DNA from: SIAQ01 sp964484265
GTDB lineage: Bacteria > Planctomycetota > Planctomycetia > Gemmatales > Gemmataceae
DNA: 64,000 nucleotides
Assembly: GCA_964484265.1 (NCBI GenBank)
Contig: CAZAFH010000009.1
Span: 62,001-126,000 of the forward strand
Direction: 5' to 3'
Position 1 is the stretch's first letter, and each line of letters opens with the position of its first letter. The notes under the pieces were generated by a model, which was not told the DNA's origin, ran no database searches, and saw only the letters and a list, made by a program, of their open reading frames with translations. Below, in pieces: positions 44,132 to 51,900 of this stretch. Position numbers and translations under genes: made by a program.

Positions 44132-45124
44132 CTACCGCAACAATCGCCGAGGAACCCACAGGCCAGCTTCCTGAGTGCGCGGCCTGAAAATGACGTGTTG
44201 GGCGGTAATCGTCTGTATCACCTCTGGATCGCTCAGTATGTAAAGCAACCGGGCGTCATCGGCGGATTGGTCTGGCGACCAGCCCTCGAAGAATCGGCAC
44301 AGTGCGTCATAGCGATGGCATGTCGTGACGTAGAAATTCGTGCCGGGCGCTTCGATTCGGCGTTCCGTCTCTTGGAACATCACGCGGTAATCATTGGTCG
44401 TGAAGAGCGGTTCGTTCTCTGCCGGCTGGCGTAATACGTGCCGGGTCGGCGTGCGTTCGATCACGACGCGCTGATGATTCTCCGTTCCGACGAGAGTGAA
44501 GAGCGCCGGCGAAGTGAGCCGGTGGTCGCGCAACATGGCCAGCGCGTCGTCATAGTCGCGGGCGTCCTCGACGACTCGGCGAAGATGCAGGAGCACGGGA
44601 TAGCCGGTCTTGGCCGTCTTTTCCGGCCCGGTGACGGCGTTGAGCGCGAAGGCAAACCCGCGCCGCGACATACCCGTCACGACGCCGACGCTGCCCGGCC
44701 AGCCGGCGCTGATGAAGCGCGGTTCGCCGAGGTGGTTGTAGCGGAGGAGATAGGTGGCGCGGGCGAGAAGTTCTTCGGGAAACCAGTCCATGTTTCGCGC
44801 GAGCACGGGCCCATCCCTTGTTGGTAGCGCGATCGTCGAACAACCGAGCGAAGCAATTACGAGATCGTAGGAGAGATTGGCCAGCATGATATCCCGCCAG
44901 TCCGCGCTGGCCAACTTCGCGACGCCGACGACCTCACGATGAAAACGCGACCAGGTTCGCAAGCGAACGAGATAGGCGAGGTAACGTGCCGCAGACGGGA
45001 TCATGCTCTTGATCGCGGCGAGCAATTGTTGCGACGCCTCGACGGCATCCGGCGGAAACGGTTGCTCGGCCAACGGCCTCCCGAGATCCAGATCCAGAGC
45101 AGGTCGCGATCGGTAGGGGAGCAT
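44132..45124 (-). CDS. Ntn-type amidohydrolase (NAAA/acid ceramidase or C45-like)
   Basis: This 330-residue protein carries the motif SLGCSTIALPTRDGPVLARNMDW, the typical catalytic region of N-terminal-nucleophile amidases. Cys in GCST would become the new N-terminus after autocleavage, and ARNMDW holds the Arg/Asn/Asp oxyanion and acid residues. The region before the Cys (about 95 residues) is the propeptide. Characterised relatives hydrolyse N-acyl amides (acid ceramidase, NAAA) or bile-salt/penicillin amides. It starts 17 bases after dapB on the same strand, with GGAGG about nine bases before the ATG, so the two are probably one operon. The substrate is unknown. Confidence 0.82.
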   Translation of the reverse strand: MLPYRSRPALDLDLGRPLAEQPFPPDAVEASQQLLAAIKSMIPSAARYLAYLVRLRTWSRFHREVVGVAKLASADWRDIMLANLSYDLVIASLGCSTIALPTRDGPVLARNMDWFPEELLARATYLLRYNHLGEPRFISAGWPGSVGVVTGMSRRGFAFALNAVTGPEKTAKTGYPVLLHLRRVVEDARDYDDALAMLRDHRLTSPALFTLVGTENHQRVVIERTPTRHVLRQPAENEPLFTTNDYRVMFQETERRIEAPGTNFYVTTCHRYDALCRFFEGWSPDQSADDARLLYILSDPEVIQTITAQHVIFRPRTQEAGLWVPRRLLR

Positions 45125-45141
45125 GGGCGTAGCCTCCGTCG

Positions 45142-45936
45142 CTAGATTCCCAGCACGTCGGTCATGGCGTATCGGCCTGGTCCCTTGGTGGCGAGAAATT
45201 TCGCCGCGGCCAGGGCGCCGTGAACATAGGCGTCGCGCGTGTGGCCTTTGTGGACGAGTTCCATCGTCTCGCCGAGCGTGCTGAAAATGATCGTGTGCTC
45301 GCCGACGTTATCGCCCGAGCGCACCGCGTGCATGCCGATCTCGCGAGCCGGACGTTCGCCGACCAAACCCTCGCGGCCATGGCGGACGGGCATCTCGCCC
45401 ATCGCATCCTGAATGACTTTCGCGAAGTGCAGAGCCGTACCGCTGGGCGAATCCTTCTTGAATCGGTGATGGCGTTCGACGATTTCGACATCGAAGCCCT
45501 TGTCGTTCAAAGCGGCGGCGGCTTCGCGCACGAGTTTGAAGAGCACGTTGACGACCAGGCTCATGTTCGGCGCGAAAAGAATTGCCGTGTGATGGGCGGC
45601 TGATTCGATCTCGCGTTTCTCGGCGTCCGTGTGTCCGGTCGTCGCCACGACGAGCGGGATTCGGCGATCGACGCACGTTTTCAGGACGTGCATCGTCCCC
45701 TCTGGCATCGAAAAATCGATGATGGCATCGACGCGCGCGTCAATGGGCAGGACGCCGGAGACGGGCACGCCGAGACTGCCGATGCCTGCCTCCTCGCCGG
45801 CGTCGCGGCCGATGTGGGGGTGCGACGGCGAATCCAGTGCCGCGGTGATCTGCAGCGATTTGTCGTCGTGTGCGAGCTGGAGAATGCGTTTGCCCATCCG
45901 GCCCAAGGCGCCGTTGACGCCGATCTTGGTTTTCAT
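45142..45936 (-). CDS. dapB: 4-hydroxy-tetrahydrodipicolinate reductase
   Basis: This 264-residue NAD(P)H-dependent reductase acts in the diaminopimelate/lysine pathway. It has the nucleotide motif GVNGALGRMGKRI, the central DFSMPEGT and ATTGH motifs, and the active-site IVERHHRFKKDSPSGTAL (HHxxKxDxPSGTA) block. GAGGGA lies about six bases before the ATG. No other lysine genes are adjacent; the downstream partner is an Ntn amidase. Diaminopimelate is a peptidoglycan precursor, in line with planctomycetes having peptidoglycan. Confidence 0.97.
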   Translation of the reverse strand: MKTKIGVNGALGRMGKRILQLAHDDKSLQITAALDSPSHPHIGRDAGEEAGIGSLGVPVSGVLPIDARVDAIIDFSMPEGTMHVLKTCVDRRIPLVVATTGHTDAEKREIESAAHHTAILFAPNMSLVVNVLFKLVREAAAALNDKGFDVEIVERHHRFKKDSPSGTALHFAKVIQDAMGEMPVRHGREGLVGERPAREIGMHAVRSGDNVGEHTIIFSTLGETMELVHKGHTRDAYVHGALAAAKFLATKGPGRYAMTDVLGI

Positions 45937-46037
45937 CGATTTCCCTCAATTTGGCTTTGCGTTTAGCGTTCGCGTTCAACAAACCGCGAGCGTGTTTTTT
46001 AGCAGCTGGATATGGACCCGGTCACGGCAGAACAAAC

Positions 46038-46670
46038 TCATTCCTGATCCTGCCACCGATTCGCCACGTCAAACAACCGCGCGAGCGCCAGTTCGAAGCC
46101 CGGCAGCAGCGGCGTGCGATAGGTCTGAGTGGCGCGGATGACTTTCTTCTTGAACTTGCCATCGACCATGGTGAACACGGTCATTGTCGTCATGAAGCGG
46201 TCGATGATCCAGTATTCTTGCACGTCGATGGCCAGGTATTCCTCGCGCTTGATTTCATAATCTCGCTCGCGATCGCGCTTGCTCTTCGATACGAACTCGA
46301 CGATGATGGTCGGGGTTTCGTTCGCTTTTGGCAATCGCCCTAGGCCGGCCCAGATTGCTCGATCACCTCGCCGGCGATTTTCCCCGGAGACGATCATCTG
46401 TTCATTGATTGTCGCATCGAGTGCGGCGCCTTCCGGATTTTCATCCTGGTAGTTTCTCAAAAGTCGGCCCAGTTCTTCGTTCGGATCACGTTCGTTGATT
46501 GAAGGCGTCGGCGACACGACTAGCACTCCGTGAATCAGCTCGTAGCAATACCCATCATCAAACTCAGCGCGATCGAACTCCGCCGGCGTCATTTCCATGC
46601 CGTTCGATCTGAGGCCAACTTTGATGGGCGTTTTCCGGATTCGCTTGCGTTTTTCGAGAACTGCGGTCAT
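46038..46670 (-). CDS. Uma2 family protein, tandem copy 1
   Basis: This 210-residue protein of the Uma2 (DUF820) family has a PD-(D/E)XK restriction-endonuclease-like fold. The family pattern is visible: MTPAEFDRAEFDDGYCYELIHG at the start, then RAIWAGLGRLP, IIVEFVSKSKRDRERDYEIKREEY and VQEYWIIDR. The start at 46670 (MTAVLEKRKRIRK) has GAGGAAT about eight bases upstream. It is one of three adjacent near-identical genes. Uma2 proteins are numerous in cyanobacteria and planctomycetes; their role (transposon-linked or repair nuclease) is unproven. Confidence 0.88.
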   Translation of the reverse strand: MTAVLEKRKRIRKTPIKVGLRSNGMEMTPAEFDRAEFDDGYCYELIHGVLVVSPTPSINERDPNEELGRLLRNYQDENPEGAALDATINEQMIVSGENRRRGDRAIWAGLGRLPKANETPTIIVEFVSKSKRDRERDYEIKREEYLAIDVQEYWIIDRFMTTMTVFTMVDGKFKKKVIRATQTYRTPLLPGFELALARLFDVANRWQDQE

Positions 46671-46722
46671 AGCCGATTCCTCACCGATGACAATCAATTA
46701 CCTGAATATATCGGATACGCTT

Positions 46723-47361
46723 CTATTCCGAATCGTCATCCTGCCACCGATTCGCCACGTCGAACAACCGCGCGAGAAGTAACTCGAAGCCTGGCAGCAG
46801 CGGCGTGCGATAGGTCTGAGTGGCGCGGATTGTCTTTCTTTTGAAGTTGCCATCCACCCGTGTAAACACCGTCATCGTCCTCTCGAATCGGTCGATGATC
46901 CAGTATTCTTGCACATCAATGGCCTGGTATTCCTCGCGCTTGACTTCGTAATCTCGCTCGCGGTCTCGCTTGCTCTTCGAGACGAACTCGACGATGATCG
47001 TCGGCGTTTCGTTTCCTTTTGGCAAACGCCCTAGACCAGCCCAAATCAGACGGTCTGCTCGGCGGCGGCTGTCGATCAAATGCACATAACGCTCCGACAA
47101 AGTCACGTCGAGCGCCTTGCCTTCGGGATGGTCATCTTGGTATTTTCGCAGCATGTAGCCGAGTTCGTCGTTCGGGTCAGCTTCAGCTTCTGAGGGTATC
47201 GACGACACGACCAGCACTCCGTGTATGAGTTCGTAGCAATAGCCGTCGTCGAAATCGGCGAGGTCGAACTCCGCCGGCGTCATTTCCATGCCGTTGGAAT
47301 CGCGGCCAACCTTGATGGGCGCTTTCCGAATCCGCTTGCGTTTTTCGAGAACTGCGGTCAT
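46723..47361 (-). CDS. Uma2 family protein, tandem copy 2
   Basis: This 212-residue tandem paralogue of copy 1 has the same start region (MTAVLEKRKRIRKAPIKVG) and the same upstream GAGGAAT site. It differs most in the segment after VVSSIPSEAEADP and in the loop TLSERYVHLIDSRRRADRLI, where copies 1 and 3 read TINE-MI-SGENRRRGDRAI. So the lineage-specific variation falls in the putative substrate-binding half. The 52-base spacer before copy 1 is almost identical to that before copy 2. Confidence 0.88.
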   Translation of the reverse strand: MTAVLEKRKRIRKAPIKVGRDSNGMEMTPAEFDLADFDDGYCYELIHGVLVVSSIPSEAEADPNDELGYMLRKYQDDHPEGKALDVTLSERYVHLIDSRRRADRLIWAGLGRLPKGNETPTIIVEFVSKSKRDRERDYEVKREEYQAIDVQEYWIIDRFERTMTVFTRVDGNFKRKTIRATQTYRTPLLPGFELLLARLFDVANRWQDDDSE

Positions 47362-47413
47362 AGCCGATTCCTCACCGATGACAATCAATTACCTGAATAT
47401 ATTGGATACGCTT

Positions 47414-48052
47414 CTACTCCGAATCGTCATCCTGCCACCGATTCGCCACGTCGAACAACCGCGCGAGCGGTAACTCGAAGCCTGGCAGCAGCGGCGTGCG
47501 ATAGGTCTGAGTGGCGCGGATGACTTTCTTCTTGAACTTGCCAGCTACTCGTGTGTGCACCGTCATCGTTTTCTCGAAGCGGTCAAAAATCCAGTATTCT
47601 TGTACGTCGATGGCCTGATATTCCTCGCGCTTACTCTCGTAATCACGTTCGCGATCGCGCTTGCCCTTGGAGACGAATTCGACGATGATTGAAGGGGTTT
47701 CCTTATCATTCGGCAAACGCCCAAGTCCTGCCCAAATAGCCCGGTCGCCGCGGCGTCGATTTTCGCCGGAAATGATCATTTCTTCATTGATCGTGAAGTC
47801 GAGCGAGCTCCCGTCGGGATGATCTTCTTGATAGTTCAGCAGAAGTCGGCCTAAATATTGATTAGGATCTCGTTCACCGCGACTTGGAGTTGGCGACACG
47901 ACTAGCACTCCGTGAATGAGTTCGTAGCAATAGCCATCGTCGAAATCGGCGCGGTCGAATTCGTTCGGCGTCATCTCCATGCCGTTGGAATCGGGCCCAA
48001 CTTTGATCGGCGTTTTTCGGCTTCGTTTGCGTTTTTCAAGAACTGCTACCAT
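47414..48052 (-). CDS. Uma2 family protein, tandem copy 3
   Basis: This 212-residue paralogue starts MVAVLEKRKRSRKTPIKVG. In the middle region it agrees with copy 1 (INE-MI-SGENRRRGDRAIW), while its C-terminal end (RWQDDDSE) agrees with copy 2. Its upstream sequence differs from the other two; AGGGAT lies about eight bases before the ATG, so this first gene of the array probably holds the original promoter. Confidence 0.88.
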   Translation of the reverse strand: MVAVLEKRKRSRKTPIKVGPDSNGMEMTPNEFDRADFDDGYCYELIHGVLVVSPTPSRGERDPNQYLGRLLLNYQEDHPDGSSLDFTINEEMIISGENRRRGDRAIWAGLGRLPNDKETPSIIVEFVSKGKRDRERDYESKREEYQAIDVQEYWIFDRFEKTMTVHTRVAGKFKKKVIRATQTYRTPLLPGFELPLARLFDVANRWQDDDSE

Positions 48053-48082
48053 TGGATAAATCCCTGGGTTAATCCACGCATC

Positions 48083-48114
48083 TCAAAGTGTTCGCTGCGC
48101 TCACCGCCTGGGCT
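48083..48114. repeat. Dispersed GGTTCGCTGCGCTCACCC repeat, copy 2
   Basis: CAAAGTGTTCGCTGCGCTCA followed by CCGCCTGGGCTT, a relative of 17153-17185 and of the 50602-50692 pair. It lies between the Uma2 array and the cation exchanger. Confidence 0.7.
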
Positions 48115-48129
48115 TCGTGAGATATTATA

Positions 48130-49254
48130 TCACGGCGTGGGCGTCGGCAGATGGTAGAACGCCAGGCCGAGCATCGCATAGACGCCAAGGAGCATCGCGC
48201 CTTCCATCCAGTTCGTCTCGCCGTCTTGGCTCACCATCGACGTGACGGCGACGGCGATGATCACGGCGATGACCTCCATCGGCGAGAAATGCAAATCCAA
48301 CGGCACGCCCATTGCCATCCCAACGAACACAAGCACTGGGGCGACGAAGAGCGCGATCTGTATGCTGCTGCCGATTGCGATCGTCACGGCGAGGTCCATC
48401 TGGTCTTTGAGGGCGACGAGTACCGCCGTCGAGTGCTCCGCCGCGTTGCCGATGATGGCGACGACGATCACGCCGACGAAGACATGATTCATTCCGAGAG
48501 CGTCGCCCGCTTCCTGCACGGAACCGACGAGCATTTCGCTCATCCATGCGACGCCCGCCGTTGCCGTGAGCAGGACGAGGAGCGAGGTCACCTTCGACCA
48601 TTCGGGCGGCTCGGCGTGGAGATCGGATTCGGTCTCGCTGCCCGCGAAAAGGTGCCGATGCGTCATCAGCGTGAACAACAGGCTCAGCACATACATCAAC
48701 GCAAGAACGACCGCGATCTCTTCGCTCAGATAGTTGAGCGTCGTATCCGTGTCTTCCGTGCGGACGTTCTTGGTTAGCTCGTAGTAGATCGTGGGAATGA
48801 TCAGCCCAATTGACGCCAGTGCCAGCAGTGTCGCTCCCAGGCTGGCAGCGGTGCGGTTGAACGTCTGCTTTGAAAATCGACATCCGCCGGCGACAATGGA
48901 AAGCCCGAGTACCAGCAGAATATTGCCCAGAATCGAGCCGGTGATGCTCGCCTTGACGAGTTCGACTTTGCCTTCGCGAAGCGCGAAGATCGCGATGATG
49001 AGTTCCGCCGCGTTGCCAAAGGTCGCGTTTAGCAATCCGCCGACGGCGGGGCCGAGCGACTCAGCCAGGTTTTCGGTCGCACGACCCATGAAACCGGCGA
49101 GCGGAATGATCGCCACGCAGGCGGCGACAAACACCCACAGTTTCGATTGATGCGTCCACTCCAGGCCGACGGCGATCGGCAACGCCAGCAGCAGATAATG
49201 CATCGGCTCGATGCGGAAGCCAGGATTCGCCGGGGCGGAATCGGTGTCGCTCAT
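48130..49254 (-). CDS. cax: Calcium/proton exchanger (CaCA superfamily)
   Basis: This 374-residue inner-membrane antiporter exports Ca2+ in exchange for H+. Its two inverted halves each carry the alpha-repeat signature: GGLLNATFGNAAELIIA in the first and VVAIIGNAAEHSTA in the second. An acidic linker (RTEDTDTT) separates the halves. About 11 transmembrane helices can be counted. The ATG overlaps the stop of the MFS gene upstream by four bases (ATGA), with AAGGAAG further upstream, so the two are co-translated. Confidence 0.93.
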   Translation of the reverse strand: MSDTDSAPANPGFRIEPMHYLLLALPIAVGLEWTHQSKLWVFVAACVAIIPLAGFMGRATENLAESLGPAVGGLLNATFGNAAELIIAIFALREGKVELVKASITGSILGNILLVLGLSIVAGGCRFSKQTFNRTAASLGATLLALASIGLIIPTIYYELTKNVRTEDTDTTLNYLSEEIAVVLALMYVLSLLFTLMTHRHLFAGSETESDLHAEPPEWSKVTSLLVLLTATAGVAWMSEMLVGSVQEAGDALGMNHVFVGVIVVAIIGNAAEHSTAVLVALKDQMDLAVTIAIGSSIQIALFVAPVLVFVGMAMGVPLDLHFSPMEVIAVIIAVAVTSMVSQDGETNWMEGAMLLGVYAMLGLAFYHLPTPTP

Positions 49255-50543
49255 GGTGCTTTCGCTTCCTTCGTCGCAGCGTCGTCAGGGGTGATGTGTT
49301 GAGAAGAGCCATAAAATACCAACGCGCCAAGGATACCGAATCCGCACGCTGTCGGAAAGAGTAAACTTGGACCGCCAATCTGCCAAAGCCACGCGCCGAC
49401 GAGAGCCGAACAGCAGACGGCAAACGCGCGAATGCCCCAGTAGAGGCCGACACCGCGCGCACGAATCGCTTCGGGCATGCTCGTGGTGATCAGCGCCTTG
49501 CGGGCCGGTTCGCCGATCTCGCGCATGCCGTAGACGACGAACGCCAGCCATTCCCAACCTGCGGGAACGTAGATCAGCGACAGAGGAAACAACGCAAAAA
49601 ATACAAACGTCAATCCGACAAACGGCTGCAACCCGACGACGGCCGTCATCCGCCCCACGGGCAAATACGTGAGCAGGGCGATGGTATGCTGTAGCGCGAG
49701 CAACCCGCCTATCTCGGCATCGCTCAGGCCGCGTTCGACGGCCAGGTAGACGACGACCAGGCTGCGCACCAGCCAATCGCACCAGCGCGTCAGGATCTCG
49801 GCAAATAGCAATCGCCTCACATTGTGCGGGAACCCCCTGAGAACTTCCCAGGTGTTGCCCTCGGGCTTTGGCGTTTCGCCTTTCGGCATGTAACGAAATT
49901 GGACGAAAAGCGACACCACGCCTAGCGCCATCGCGAAGCCGACCAGCACATTCATGCCGCGCGCTCGCCCGATTTGTTCGCCGTAGGCATCGACGAACCA
50001 CGCGAGGACGAAACCGGCAATGGCAGGGCCGACGATTTTCGGCAAGCGCTTCTGGATCGACTGGATGGCGAAGGCCATGCCGCGGCGTTCCTTGGCGAGC
50101 GTCGCGCCGACGGTAGTGAACGTCGCCGGCATCGACAGCGATTCCCAGCCCAGAATCAGCAAACAGGCGATGACCGTGGCCCACGCGAATGGTACGAGCA
50201 GGAAAAGCGCGTACCCCGCGATCGTCAGGATGCCGAAAAAAATCAGCGAGCCGCGATCGCCGAGCCGAGCGGTTATCTGTCCGCCGCCGATGTAACAGAT
50301 ACTTTCAAAGAGATTGAGCAGACAGGCGTAGATGCCGATCGCCCAGAGTGCGCGTGGCGATAGCTCATTCGTGGCTGCCACCTCGCGCGTGACTTCGCGC
50401 GTTTCGGATTTTAGAAACAACGGTAAGAACGGATGCCAGAGCTGCTCGCCGAAGCCGAAGAGCAGCACGGTGAGCAGGACGATGCCGACGGTTCGGTTGA
50501 TCGCCAGGAAATGCGCGAGGCGGTTTTGCGGAGAATCGTCCAT
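49251..50543 (-). CDS. MFS transporter
   Basis: This 430-residue major-facilitator protein has 12 hydrophobic helices. The N-half has LTVLLFGFGEQLWHPFLPLFL and a motif-A-like GGGQITARLGDRGSLIFFG loop; the C-half has GLLALQHTIALLTYLPVGRMTAVVG. The preferred start is 50543 (MDDSPQNRLAHFLAINR); the frame extends to 50702 but through a repeat. It is coupled by overlap to the cation exchanger gene. Substrate unknown; possibly drug or metabolite efflux. Confidence 0.88.
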   Translation of the reverse strand: MDDSPQNRLAHFLAINRTVGIVLLTVLLFGFGEQLWHPFLPLFLKSETREVTREVAATNELSPRALWAIGIYACLLNLFESICYIGGGQITARLGDRGSLIFFGILTIAGYALFLLVPFAWATVIACLLILGWESLSMPATFTTVGATLAKERRGMAFAIQSIQKRLPKIVGPAIAGFVLAWFVDAYGEQIGRARGMNVLVGFAMALGVVSLFVQFRYMPKGETPKPEGNTWEVLRGFPHNVRRLLFAEILTRWCDWLVRSLVVVYLAVERGLSDAEIGGLLALQHTIALLTYLPVGRMTAVVGLQPFVGLTFVFFALFPLSLIYVPAGWEWLAFVVYGMREIGEPARKALITTSMPEAIRARGVGLYWGIRAFAVCCSALVGAWLWQIGGPSLLFPTACGFGILGALVFYGSSQHITPDDAATKEAKAP

Positions 50544-50601
50544 GCTCTGGTGTCCGTTGGTTGTGCGGATCGCTACGATTTGCTTAATGAAATTGTGAAA
50601 C

Positions 50602-50692
50602 AAGCCCAGGGGTGAGCGCAGCGAACCTCTGGGATAAGAACCAATTTGCGGGAAAATATCCCAAGGGTTCGCTGCGCTCACCCATTGGGCTT
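50602..50692. repeat. Inverted pair of the GGTTCGCTGCGCTCACCC repeat
   Basis: 50602-50634 (AAGCCCAGGGGTGAGCGCAG...) and 50659-50692 (...GGTTCGCTGCGCTCACCCAT) are inverted copies separated by 24 bases. It lies in the divergent gap between the MFS and dehydrogenase genes. Confidence 0.85.
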
Positions 50693-50705
50693 GGACCTTC
50701 ATTCA

Positions 50706-51734
50706 ATGAAAGCACGACAAGCGGTCATCACCAAAGCATTTGAGGTAGGCGTTCGCGAGGTCGAACTTCCCGATCCGGCAGACAATCAAATCCTCGTCGC
50801 AGCCGAGGTCAGCGCGATTAGCCCCGGCACGGAATTGGCCGTCTACACCGGCACGCACCAGTGGCTGCAAGACCCGAATCTGCCTGACTGGAAGTTCCCC
50901 TTCAAGTCAGGTTACAGCGCCGCGGGCACCGTCGTTGCCGTCGGCAAGAATGTCACAGGCTGGAAACCAGGCGATCGCGTCAGTTTCCCGGGCAACCATG
51001 CCTCTGCCGAGCTATTGACGATCGGCCATGAGAGAGGCCGATTGTGGAAGATGCCGGACGACCTCGATTTCGAGAAAGCGGCGCTGGCGTGCATCCTGCG
51101 TTACGGCATGGGCGCGTCGATCCGCGCCGGGCTGACTCTGGGGCGCTCCTACGCCGTGCTCGGCCTGGGCATGATTGGTCAGGCGGTGTTGCGCTGTGCG
51201 ATGGCGGCGGGGGCCAATCCAGTCATCGGCATCGACAGCGTGAAAATGCGCCGCGAGGCCGCTCTCGCCGCCGGCGCCGATCTCGTGCTCGATCCGAATG
51301 ACGCGAACTACAAACAGCAAATGAACGACTTCCTCGGCATGAAAGGCGCCGAAATCGTCGCCGACGCCACAGGCGTGCCTGACGCCATCCCCACGGCGAT
51401 GTCACTGGCGTGCGACGCAGGCCAGGTTGTCGTCGTCGGCAGCCCGCGAGGCAAAGCGAAGGACGTCAATTTCTACGACGACCTGCATCGCCGTTATATC
51501 GAAGTGACCGGCGCACATGGCAATCAACTCTTCGAGGCGGCTCATACGCGTCTCGCCGGCGCGTGGGACATCAACAAGGCGCAGAAATGGCTGCTCGCCG
51601 GACTCGCGAAGGGCCGTATCAATCTCAACGGGCTGATCACCCACCGCATCAAACCCGAGGAACTTGGCACGGCCTACGAAGGTCTGCTAAAAAACAAGGA
51701 GCAGTTTTTGTGTGCCGTGATGCGCTGGAAATAG
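50706..51734 (+). CDS. MDR-family (zinc-type) dehydrogenase
   Basis: This 342-residue medium-chain dehydrogenase/reductase has the GroES-like domain (residues about 20-140) and a Rossmann domain with GLGMIGQ. The usual catalytic zinc cysteine near residue 40 is replaced: the sequence reads ISPGTELAVYTG where C-x-T-D is common. This is the variant seen in BchC-like and related dehydrogenases, so zinc-free or altered chemistry is likely. The ATG is at 50706 in an otherwise open frame from 50646. Substrate unknown. Confidence 0.88.
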   Translation: MKARQAVITKAFEVGVREVELPDPADNQILVAAEVSAISPGTELAVYTGTHQWLQDPNLPDWKFPFKSGYSAAGTVVAVGKNVTGWKPGDRVSFPGNHASAELLTIGHERGRLWKMPDDLDFEKAALACILRYGMGASIRAGLTLGRSYAVLGLGMIGQAVLRCAMAAGANPVIGIDSVKMRREAALAAGADLVLDPNDANYKQQMNDFLGMKGAEIVADATGVPDAIPTAMSLACDAGQVVVVGSPRGKAKDVNFYDDLHRRYIEVTGAHGNQLFEAAHTRLAGAWDINKAQKWLLAGLAKGRINLNGLITHRIKPEELGTAYEGLLKNKEQFLCAVMRWK

Positions 51735-51746
51735 GGCTTGCGTGGT

Positions 51747-51799
51747 GCAAGGCAGAGCCTTGCCGAGCTAGTGGGTGCCGAGGCAGGAGCCTCGGCACC
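51747..51799. repeat. Two adjacent hairpins
   Basis: A 7-base stem (51747-51753 with 51757-51763) and an 11-base perfect stem (51774-51784 with 51789-51799, GGTGCCGAGGC) follow the dehydrogenase stop. Neither has a T-run, so they look like dispersed palindromes rather than a terminator. Confidence 0.75.
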
Positions 51800-51900
51800 A
51801 AGAGTAAATTCGCGGGTTTTGGTCCGCCGATGTCGCTCGTTCGTTGTATCATGAACGAAGGACCCAGCGTTTCTCTCCCTTTGCTCGGAAGGGCGATTCC

